Shown: positions 21,029-29,761 of the stretch, in pieces
How positions within the stretch are numbered: position 1 is the stretch's first letter
Layout: every line of letters begins with the position of its first letter
Assembly (NCBI GenBank): GCA_015680685.1
Contig: MNCI01009318.1
Span: forward strand, 125,018-189,017
Length of the DNA stretch: 64,000 nt
Source of the DNA: Gnetum montanum
Lineage: Eukaryota > Streptophyta > Gnetopsida > Gnetales > Gnetaceae
Direction of reading: 5' to 3'
Notes under the pieces: model-generated
The model's input: the letters and a program-made list of their open reading frames with translations, nothing else
Databases searched by the model: none
What the model was told of the DNA's origin: nothing
Translations under genes and position numbers: made by a program

Positions 21029-24000
21029 ATGGGCAGAGGCAAAGAACTAGAGGGCCAAGGACAGAAAGGACCTGAACTGACATTCGCGGAGGAGAGTGAG
21101 GCGATGCTGCAGTGTCTACCCCGCCCGAGCGTCCCTGCGTGGCCCGGATCTTCTGGCAGGTAGGCCCTTGACCCTATTTTCATTGATTTCTAGTCTGTTT
21201 TGTAGCGTACAGTTAGCGTAGGGTTTCGGCGTATACGCCGAGCATGAAGGGTTTAGGGTAATGTCGGCGTAGACGCCGCGTGTAATTTTCGGCATAGAGT
21301 TTCGTTCCTGTTTTCGCAACTATTTTTGGCGTGAGGGTTTAGCGTAACTGTTTTTCGTACGCCCGGCGTAACTGCTTTTTGTACGCCTGGCGTATACGCC
21401 GAGCGTAACTTAGAAAAATTTTCTGCGAATGTCTAATTTTCTGCGAATGACTAATTTCCAAAATGAAGTTTCCAGTATCGATCTTTGGTGTTGTTTTAAT
21501 AGCTTGCAGAGACATCGAGCCTCCCCTTCTAGTGATTGAGTTAGTTGGGGTTTTGACATGGTTCGGTCCTTTGGAGGGTGGCGACCCGACCCCGAATTTG
21601 GTCGTTGAGCACAATGGGGTCTGGTTCCGTGACGGGGCTTACGAATTTTTGGCCTTCTTGCTGGACCATTTCGACGTCGTGGTTTGGTCTCATCTAGGCA
21701 AGGATGTAGCACAGAGCATTATTGAGGCCATGTTACTCAGCGCAGTGGAAGGCGTCAGGATGTTTATGGAGGACATTGATGAAGGGCCGCTTGTCGCTGA
21801 GGGTGTTCCCCCCGGTGGTCCAAAATCGACCCGTCCGTTGACACGCGTGTGGGACCAGCTGCCGCAGGGCCCCAACTACATCAACAACACATTGTTCTTA
21901 GCAAGCCGCGAGCACACTTTGTTTCAGAATCCCCCCGGCATAGTATACCGGGTGGAAAGGTAATTTTGTCTTAAGTTTGGTTATTCCTTTCTTTCTCACA
22001 TTCAAATACTTGCTCTCGTTCCGACACATGTTTTCGCTTTCCCGCAGGCCAAAAATTACGCCAGATGGGGTTTACGCGGGTGATGATGGGATTGGATTGG
22101 CGCGTACAGCCGTGGAAGTGTTCATGGTGGGTCCTACCCTTCGCGGGACCATTTTGGCCCACACTAGGGACGCCATGAAGAACTTCCCCAAGAGATTTTC
22201 AAAGGCGTTCACACAATGTACCATGCGTGGTTGGTTGCATGCCGACTGGGCCCCTAATGGGCCAATTTTCCCGTCTGCTTCTGATCTGGGCGAAACCTCA
22301 AGGTCCAACACCGAAAGTAAGTGGCAAAGTTTCCTAGATGTCATGTTTGGTTTGGTCAATTTCCAAGTGTCAAGCTCATATGAAGGTTTTGGGTTTGCCT
22401 TTACAGTTGGCACCACCTCTGGCAGGGATTCTGTTGTGACTGGGAGGACTGAAACTACTCTCTCGATGAAATTTGGTGAAACCAGTGCCGCTCAGAAGTG
22501 GTTGCGAAAGAAAGCTTTGCCATCTATTGTTGCCTGTTTGGAGCATGCTGGCCTCATGGCACTCTTTGTGGCCCCTAGCCCAAATGTTTCTATAGCGGAG
22601 ATGATCAGGATTGTAGATTCATTTGATAGACTCGTCTCTTGCTATAGCGCCCGTATTAGGGGCGTTAAAGTAATTTTCGAATTATCACCTCAATTTTTCG
22701 CGGATTTGTTTGGCGTACCTGCAAGTGGCGTAAAAGTCATTATGGACAGGACGCATAAAGAAATTGACATGATCCGTGATTTAGAGGATTGGTTAGGGGT
22801 GAAGAAGGGTGCCAAAGGATTCCCAATGCAGGGGAGAACAAAGGTTGAGGAAGTCAACGAACTTTACCCCCTATTTAGAGCGCGTTTGTTTCCGAAGACT
22901 CTGTCGCAAGTCAAAAGTCTCGGGGTTGAAGCAGTGCGAGTCATGCGCACTATCCTAGAGGCTGGCGTGCGCTACAATTGGGCAGAGTTCTTATTATCAG
23001 GAATGACCAAAGAGATAGACCGGCTGCGTTCGAACATAGAAGCGCAGTCTCATTTTACCTTCGCCTTCTTCGCTGGCTATATTCGCCGCTTGGCTGAATT
23101 TTTGGTGGTTCGCGGGGAAAACAAATTTGTTTTGCNNNNNNNNNNNNNNNNNNNNNNNNNNNNNNNNNNNNNNNNNNNNNNNNNNNNNNNNNNNNNNNNN
23201 NNNNNNNNNNNNNNNNNNNNNNNNNNNNNNNNNNNNNNNNNNNNNNNNNNNNNNNNNNNNNNNNNNNNNNNNNNNNNNNNNNNNNNNNNNNNNNNNNNNN
23301 NNNNNNNNNNNNNNNNNNNNNNNNNNNNNNNNNNNNNNNNNNNNNNNNNNNNNNNNNNNNNNNNNNNNNNNNNNNNNNNNNNNNNNNNNNNNNNNNNNNN
23401 NNNNNNNNNNNNNNNNNNNNNNNNNNNNNNNNNNNNNNNNNNNNNNNNNNNNNNNNNNNNNNNNNNNNNNNNNNNNNNNNNNNNNNNNNNNNNNNNNNNN
23501 NNNNNNNNNNNNNNNNNNNNNNNNNNNNNNNNNNNNNNNNNNNNNNNNNNNNNNNNNNNNNNNNNNNNNNNNNNNNNNNNNNNNNNNNNNNNNNNNNNNN
23601 NNNNNNNNNNNNNNNNNNNNNNNNNNNNNNNNNNNNNNNNNNNNNNNNNNNNNNNNNNNNNNNNNNNNNNNNNNNNNNNNNNNNNNNNNNNNNNNNNNNN
23701 NNNNNNNNNNNNNNNNNNNNNNNNNNGTCTTTTCCTATGGACAGGTGCCCAACTGAGGTGGGATCCATCTGAACCCATCGATATGGAGAGTTTGCCTGCA
23801 CTATCCCCTGAAATTGAACAAGTGCCTAGACCTGTCTATGAAGAGGTAGCAGAGGGCTTCGTTCATAATGCCAAAGCGGTATGGACGTGTAGGCACTCTA
23901 TTGAACAATTGTGGCTCCAAATTCAAGCGAAAGAGAAGGAGAATTCTGCATTGTCAACTGAACATGACGATTTGAAGGCTCGATATGAGTTTGCCACGGC

Positions 24001-24734
24001 TAGATTAAACAATGATCGTGCTTGGCGAACCTCCGAGGTCACGTATGCACGGTATTGGAATCTTCTCAATCGCCATGCAGGGCTGATACAAAGACTAGGG
24101 GAGTGCAGGGCCCAAATTGATTTGTTGAATGCCAAATGTCAAGATTGGAAGGCTTTCGCCTCCAAAGTTCGCAAATGGGGGCAAGATGAAAAGAACCATA
24201 AGCATCAATACAAGAAGTCGCTAAAAGAGGTTTCTATCGAGAAGCGACAGTTAGAGATGTTTGTGGAGGGTCTTGGTCTGCGCTCCGCCTTTGATACATT
24301 CGCCCGGAACACAATTGTGGAGATGGAATCTCCTAAACGTCGGATAACGACACCCTCTGGGGAGGTGTCGGTGGGCGAATTCCCTTTGAAACGTCCCACC
24401 TGGTCAGGCGTTGACAAAGGAAAGGCTCTGGTTGATATTGACTTGGGTCTCGATGGGACAGACTGGGCCAGTGTTCCTGAAGAGGAGATCCTACGGCGAC
24501 TTGAATTCAGCTTAGGGGGACCTCCTATGGTAAGCGTTTTGTCTCTTTTGGAGTTAATTGTTTGACCAATGTTTGAAATTTTGACATTCGCTCATTTTTT
24601 TGTGTTGATTATTCTCTCTCTGTTTTTTTTAGGATGAAGGTGGGGATGAGACTGGAGAGGCTAGCCCCAGTGGAGCGGGGGCCTCTGATGCTGGTGGGCC
24701 TAAGGAGGACGATCCTCATGCCCCAGACGCTTAG
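21029..24734 (+). CDS. Antisense spliced gene inside A1: FCP1-like fold, helical region, coiled coil
   Basis: I predict exons 21029-21159, 21510-21959, 22048-22316, 22407 into the gap at 23136, 23745-24529 and 24633-24734. Every visible junction is GT-AG and keeps phase. Exon 1 starts MGRGKELEGQGQKG. Exon 2 is an FCP1/NIF-like fold. The next exons encode an unrecognised alpha-rich region (FELSPQFFADLFGVPASG, LYPLFRARLFPKTLS, YNWAEFLLSGM). The 23745 exon holds a coiled coil of about 130 residues and a Lys/Arg-rich tail, and the last exon an acidic Gly-rich end (...DDPHAPDA). No stop or frameshift is visible outside the gap, unlike the element's own genes. A decayed homologue lies at 60979-64000 at the same place in copy A2. 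The function is unknown. A host-derived gene carried by the element is the simplest reading; the helical part may be distantly related to plant mobile-domain proteins, with low certainty. Confidence 0.72.
21160..21509 (+). other. Intron 1 of the antisense gene
   Basis: Donor TCTGGCAG|GTAGGC at 21160, acceptor ATAGCTTGCAG|AGACATC ending at 21509, 350 bp. Splicing completes an AG|A codon and keeps the FCP1-like frame. The intron contains several GCGTATACGC-type motifs. Without this splice the gene would have to start at the ATG at 21463 inside the intron and would lack exon 1; that is the main alternative. Confidence 0.55.
21510..21959 (+). other. FCP1/NIF-type HAD phosphatase-like domain, catalytically dead
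   Basis: Along the exon: a hydrophobic strand where active enzymes have DLDGT/DLDET but here IELVGVLTWF; then WFRDGAYEFLAFLLDHFDVV and VWSHLGKDV, matching the family's RPxLxEFL...FEVxIWSS block. Later come LTRVWDQLP and NNTLFLASREHTLFQNPPGI, matching the motif where active members have NTLLIDDSPYK. Both catalytic aspartates of the first motif (E and V here) and the acidic pair of the last motif (AS here) are gone. The fold resembles the plant FCP1-homology proteins acting on the RNA polymerase II tail or related phosphoproteins. A phosphatase reaction is not expected; a binding role is possible. Confidence 0.7.
23136..23726. other. Assembly gap (591 N)
   Basis: The gap falls inside the antisense gene, after ...RRLAEFLVVRGENKFVL and before a splice acceptor (CTATGGACAG|GTGCCC, exon from 23745). 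Copy A2 shows what should be here: about 0.9 kb with at least two short exons, one basic, and three introns (62632-62546, 62314-62223, 62083-61989). Open frames that cross the N run have no meaning. Confidence 0.95.
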
Positions 24735-24817
24735 CATTTTAGCATTTTTCGTTTTTCGGTTCAAACTTGCACTGAAATTGTAACATTATGAAATGAGCAG
24801 AGATGTTGATTGTATGT

Positions 24818-24823
24818 AATAAA
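24818..24823 (+). terminator. Poly(A) signal of the antisense gene
   Basis: AATAAA lies 84 bases after the stop codon (24732-24734) and is followed by a T-rich stretch (ATATATATTTTTGTTG). T/G-rich sequence upstream also fits a plant 3' end. From here to about 24960 I see nothing else. Confidence 0.5.
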
Positions 24824-24959
24824 TGCATACGTATATATATTTTTGTTGTTGATTTTGGGTTCATTATGTCATAGAAATGTAAAATATTTTGGTTTGTTTT
24901 CTGTTTTCTGTTTTAAGTGTAACACAGGAAGCAATTATAAAAGTAAAATGAAAAGCAAG

Positions 24960-25230
24960 TATTAGTTTATGGCCATTTCAGGCCCCGTGCGTAGTTTATG
25001 GCCATTTCGGGCCCCATGCGTAATTTATGGGTATTTTGGAGGACGCGGATAAATTTCTCGGCTAACCGATCATTGCTGATCGTGGCTAGTTTTAAGTCAT
25101 TGCGGACATGATAGTTTAGTGTCATTTCGGACCGGGAGTGGCATTTAATGTCTTTTTTTTCTTGTTTTATCGTAGTTTAGTGTCGTTTCAGACTTTTTAT
25201 AGTTTAACGTCATTTCGGACTATGAGTGAT
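24960..25230. repeat. Degenerate AGTTTA repeats between gag-pro and the antisense gene
   Basis: Units such as TAGTTTATGGCCATTTCGGG and TAGTTTAGTGTCATTTCGGAC recur about every 30-50 bases, ending five bases before the gag-pro stop. The matching place in copy A2 (60580-60800) has the same repeats in reverse complement (TGGCCTTAAACTGGCAAC). Confidence 0.75.
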
Positions 25231-25234
25231 AAAA

Positions 25235-26221
25235 TCACTTCAGTAATTTTTTGATCCTTTTTGTTTTGACGTTAGACGATTTTTCAACCGGTATGATCCG
25301 GTATTCGGCGTCACCTTCGCTGATTATGTTAAATGGCAATTCGGCCCAAGGGACCTCTGATGGAGTGTTTTCTGTGTTAGCGCTTTCGGATGTTTCAATG
25401 TCTCTAGGGAACTCTATATCAGTTTCTACCCGAGGAGGCACAGGCGTTTCTGTTTGAGGGGGTTTTGGTCCCAGGTTAGAAAATTTACTGCTCTCCGATG
25501 ATCGTGGATTTTCATTGTTCTGGCCAGGCTTTTCAATTTCGACTCTCGAACCCTGGTCCATGTCCATATGGGATGAGATAATGGGTGTAACGGCTTCGCC
25601 ATGTATAACGATCTCTCCGCCTTCATAAGGCAGATGGATTTCCTGATGGATAGGGGAAGAGACGGCTCTCAGCTGGGCTAGCCAGGGTCTCCTCAATATG
25701 AGGTTGAACCCTGGCATCTCGTCCACTACAAGGAATTCAGCAGATGTCGGGAATTGATCTCCTACTATGAAGTCTAAGGTTATTGAACCTTTCACCATTA
25801 CACGTGACCGACTGAACGACTTTAAACATGTTGTCGTGGCTAGTTTTAGGAGTTCAGTAAGCCCTAGCTGCTCGATAATGTGGTATGGCACGACGTTTGT
25901 CGCGGCTCTATCGTCTACATGGACCCTATGTATTTTAAATCGGTTTACGTAGATTGTTATGAACATGGGAGCTGTTGTCACCTCCCTCGTTCTTTTGTCA
26001 ACCTTGATGTTGTCGTCATGGAAGCTTAGAGGTTTGGGAGTAGTCCCATGGGGTGAGAACATCACCGCGTGGATGGAGGGTTCATTAGGGGGTAAATCCT
26101 CGCTCACCGGGATTGATGTTAACATGCGCACTAAAGCTTCCCGATGCGTTTGAGAGGTCAGGACTAAGTCATACAAGCTCAGCGAAGTGTTTTTCTGTTT
26201 TAATGCTTGCGTGACTTGTGT
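25235..26221 (-). pseudogene. Protease region of A1 gag-pro
   Basis: The 313-codon frame from 26176 has a retropepsin-like domain. MFITIYVNRFKIHRVHVDDR leads into the active-site loop, then VVPYHIIEQLG, KGSITLDFIVG, AEFLVVDEMPGFNLILRRPW and an LRAVSS strand. The usual D-[ST]-G triad reads D-D-R (residues 88-90); the older copy A2 has D-D-K. The D-x-G context is thus altered in both, and activity is doubtful. The C-terminal 100 residues are a Pro/Ser/Glu-rich tail ending in KRIKKLLK at the stop 25235. An in-frame TAA at 26222 precedes the domain. All gag-pro pieces from 29347 down share one frame. Confidence 0.75.
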
Positions 26222-27226
26222 TTAGGTGGTTGCGAAGTTCTCACTGTTGAGGCTATTTCTATTGATGCTAATTGGATCCATTGGACCCAACAGTTTTATC
26301 TCCCGTCTCGTTGATTTGTCAGTTTTTGGAGCTATCATTTCGGATGATTGATGTTTTTCGGATGACTCGCCTTCATTGCCTGTGTTTGTTTGATTGGTAG
26401 AAGATGACATGGGCACAGAGTTGAGAGGAGTGGGCTTAGGTGGCCCCAGAGCCAACCTTTGGCACCCATTCTCCATACGTTCACGCGCAAGTCTATCTCC
26501 GGGACGTTCTCACGTGCGGCGTGGAGGTGCCGTTGGTTTTGGCATTTCGGTTTGCGCTGGCAGTTTTATCACATATGGGGTTGGACGGGGTGACTCTTGT
26601 GCTGCTGGATGTGCTTGGTTAGAGGGCTAGACAGGCACCCTAACAACGTAGGGCTTGGGTTGACATTGTGTTTGTGACACAGAGGCTTGGTAGTCCTGGG
26701 GACCTTTAGGTATTCTAATGACAAATGGGGTTGGTTTGGGCGAAGGTTGGGCCGCTGCCGTTGTGGTTGTTGAGGGTACTCGGACTACAAAAGGAGTAGG
26801 CCGGTCATGCGGAGTTTGTGCGTTTAGAGGAGTGACAGGAGGGACACGCACGACATATGGCTTGTCGCGTGTCGTGGTGTTGGGTGTTGCCACTGCTGGG
26901 GGTATCTGAACGACATACGGCCGTTGAAAAGAATGGGATGGCCGGGGTGCGGGTGTAGACGCAGGGACCACAAAAGGTTTGTTGGATGTTGGCCGCATAT
27001 ATTCGGGGGATATGGTGTTAACGTAAGATGGCTCAGAATCATCGTCAAGGCAGACTGTACTGATGGTGTATGGCACCTCTTTAGTGTTTAGAGGGTCTCT
27101 ATAGACCCCCATAGCCTGATTTTGTGGTTGAATCGGGTTCGCTTCGTCGAAGGTGATTTGGCCTTCATCAATCATTCGTTGTAGGTCCTGCTTCAAGGTG
27201 AAACAGTAATCTGTTCCGTGCCCGTT
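26222..27226 (-). pseudogene. Linker of A1 gag-pro with P-[FY]-V-V-R-V-P repeats
   Basis: Directly after the gag zinc knuckle (NGHGTDYCFTLKQDLQ) comes a Pro/Thr-rich linker. It contains at least six copies of a heptad-like motif: RPYVVQIP, KPYVVRVP, TPFVVRVP, TPFVIRIP, KPYVVRVP and, after a stop at 26627, TPYVIKLP. The copies are about 20-30 residues apart. The older copy A2 keeps at least four of them. The role is unknown: short beta-prone peptides in a disordered linker could bind a partner or the protease. In-frame stops occur at 27227 (TGA), 26627 (TAG) and 26222 (TAA). Confidence 0.7.
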
Positions 27227-29347
27227 TCATTGATGATAATCGCAAAAGCGATCCATCCTGAAGCCTTTAGGTACAGGGGGCTCATCCGGCATTGCTAGGC
27301 TTGGGTTCTGAACAAGTTGACAGAACCGGTCATGTCTCTGGATGGCCGCGGGAGATAACTGCTTATGCTGCATTAAACCGGCCTTTAGGAGCTGGTCAAA
27401 AAGCAAGGAAGGCTTCATGGGTGGGGGTGTATATTGAGAGGGTTCTTTCCTCTCAAAATTGCGTGTGCGGTTCGTTGGATTATGCTGTGATTCTGGCGCA
27501 GCCGTTGGAGTTGATTTGTTGTAATTAACGGGGGTTTGAGGCGGCCTAGTTTGTTGTTGTGCCCCTGCTATCGATGCTATAGTCGTTTTAGCCTTTTCTT
27601 TATCTTTTTTAGCATGTTGATTTTTGAAGGCTATGTAAGCCGGGTCGTTGCTATTCTGGGCTGCTTCTTTTATGTTTTTAATTTGCTCGAAGGCTTGGTT
27701 GAGGTTGCGGGCGTTTAGATAGTACAGCTTGGATTTAAAGAAATTGTTGACGGCTCCTTTCAAAATAGTGAGCAGGTATGTCTGGGAGATTTCCTCGTGC
27801 AGCTCATTAAGGGCCGCGCTCCATCTCTGAATAAATTTTTGGACCGGTTCAAGCAGTGTTTGCTTGACCTGCATGAGGCTATCTAGTGTGGCCTCAGGTT
27901 TCAGGTTATATTTGAACCTGGTTACAAATTGGTGCAGTAGGTTCTCTAGAGAGGAAACGGAGTTTCTTGGGAGCACCCTATACCAATCGAGTGCTCTCCC
28001 CGAGAGGGACATGGGAAAGACACACAGGATCGCGTGGGGCCATGCTTGCAACAATGCGCATTCTAGCCTGAACGTTATCAAATGCACGTTAGGATCTGTC
28101 TCCCTATTGTACTTGGTTAGCATTGGCAGGGAGACGCCCTTGGGTAGAGTTAATGGCGGGACGGAAGAGCTGATGGGGTCGTCGTTATAGAAGTCTACTA
28201 CCTTCAATTCCCCGTCAGCGCTTGTCTTGAGGTGTTTTACCTCGTCAGTTAATTCCTCCATCATTCTTTTAGCCTCTGCCCAATCCTGAGCGCTTGGGAG
28301 CATGGTGGTTTGGGCTTGCGACAGGCTGTATGGGTTAGACTGTTGGACAGTGGATTGGAAGGCTGAAAGTTGCGTTGTTGGTTGTTGCGTTTGTGGGAAG
28401 TGTGCAGTAGATGGTGCTAGGGGCAATACATCATAGAGAGGAGGTTGTTGCTACTGTGGTCGTGGCTGTGCCTGAGGCACATGAGTTGGTGGCCACGTGT
28501 GGGGTGGTACATAGTGGTGGGAAATCTGCTGCGACGTCGTACCCATCATCGGCCATTGTCCAGCCATGTTGTACGAGGAGGCTCCTTGTTGGGTTACGGC
28601 AGTGAAAGGGGATGTTTGCGTTTGGACATGCGGGATGTAGTGGGCAGATGTGGACATGGGTATAATGTGCGGCATTCTTACCGCTTGGGATTGGAACGTC
28701 ACCCCCACGTTACTATGAAGGGGCGGTGCTTGTGAGGATGGACCCGTAGCTGTAAAAGGGTTACCCTGGGGAGGGACCTGGGCTAACACGGATATCCCTT
28801 GTGATGGTGCTTGGGTGTGGGTAGAGTTAAGGGGTTGGAGGGGTATGGTTTCCCCTGCGTCCGGGTTAAAGATAGGGTTCACGTGGTTATGTGGACTAAG
28901 AGTATGATAGGAGTCTTCATGCTCAGATTGCGCAGCAAACTCGTCCTCTTTATCTCTTTGTGGCTCTGCCGTAACTTGGTCTAGCGATTGGCTCCTGTGC
29001 AGAAGGAGCTGCGTAAAGAGTTCCGAGAATTGTTCCGGAATAGGGATTACGTCGTACGGGGAAGGGATGAATTCATATCCCCCTCTGTAAAAGATTTCAA
29101 ATTTCCTTTTTACTTCCGTTTCAGCCTGGTCTACTGCCAGGCCAGCTTGCATCTTAATGCAAATGAAGTTATACTCGTCTTGGCTTATGATGTTAGCGGC
29201 AGGGTCTCTCCCTTGCAACCTCAACGACTGACGGGGCCCCATTGTGGATTGCCCTCTCATATGTTGTGTGGTGGATTGCTGGGCAGCCGTTGCGTCTGAG
29301 ATGTTAACGTTCTGGGTAGTAGCAGTGGTGATGTTGATGGGATTCAT
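27227..29347 (-). pseudogene. gag of A1 (one internal amber stop)
   Basis: The start is the ATG at 29347 (MNPINITTATTQ), chosen because copy A2 begins alike at its ATG 56617; the longer upstream frame only reads through leader repeats. The N-terminal region has RQSLRLQGRDP and EYNFICIKMQAGLAVDQ, shared with A2. After a TAG at 28451 (expected CAG) the same frame continues. A coiled segment (DWAEAKRMMEELTDEVKHLK) comes next, then the gag core (LALDWYRVLP-like ALDWYRVL, LHQFVTRFKYN, SLMQVKQTLLEPVQKFIQRW). It closes with a zinc knuckle C-x2-H-x4-H-x4-C at about 27240-27200, split by the TGA at 27227. Gag would build the virus-like particle. Confidence 0.85.
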
Positions 29348-29430
29348 GTTTATAGACGGTTTGAGTGTGCGAGATTGATGTGGATAATGGTGTATGCGAC
29401 TGGCGTAGACGAATCTGCGGGCTAAGTATC

Positions 29431-29630
29431 CAGCGTAAACGCTGGCGTAAGCGTGTAGCGTATACGCTAGGTTCTGTCTGCAGCGTAAACGCTGGCGTAA
29501 GCGTGTAGCGTATACGCTAGGGTCTATCTGCAGCATAAACGCTGGCGTAAGTGTATAGCGTATACGCTAGGGTCTGTCTGCAGCGTAAACGCTGGCGTAA
29601 GCGTGTAGCGTATATGCTAGGGTTTGTGTG
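29431..29630 (-). repeat. Four 50-bp tandem repeats in the A1 leader
   Basis: Units start with CAGCGTAAACGCTGGCGTAA at 29431, 29481, 29531 and 29581. Each contains two inverted-repeat cores (GCGTAAACGC and GCGTATACGC). They lie between the primer-binding site and gag. Related but decayed repeats occupy 56345-56530 in copy A2. Confidence 0.93.
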
Positions 29631-29738
29631 CAGACGCTGAAGAATCGACAACGTAAACACCGAGTCAGGTTTGAACAGGGCAGCGAAAACGCTGATGAGC
29701 GTAGACGCTAATGAATGTGCAGTCTATTTAAGCGAAGG

Positions 29739-29756
29739 GCCCTCCTTCTAGTGCCA
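29739..29756 (-). promoter_or_regulatory. Primer-binding site of A1
   Basis: On the minus strand TGGCACTAGAAGGAGGGC begins five bases after the 5' LTR end. Copy A2 has a recognisable derivative (TAGCACTAAAAGGAGGG) at the same spot. I do not assign the tRNA. Confidence 0.75.
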
Positions 29757-29761
29757 AAAAC

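Noticed and set aside
23055-23801. Several overlapping open frames across the N run
   Set aside because: They consist mostly of unknown residues and exist only because N cannot give a stop.
28451-29536. Longer gag start at 29536
   Set aside because: The extra 63 residues are translated from the 50-bp leader repeats. Copy A2 starts at the ATG equivalent to 29347.
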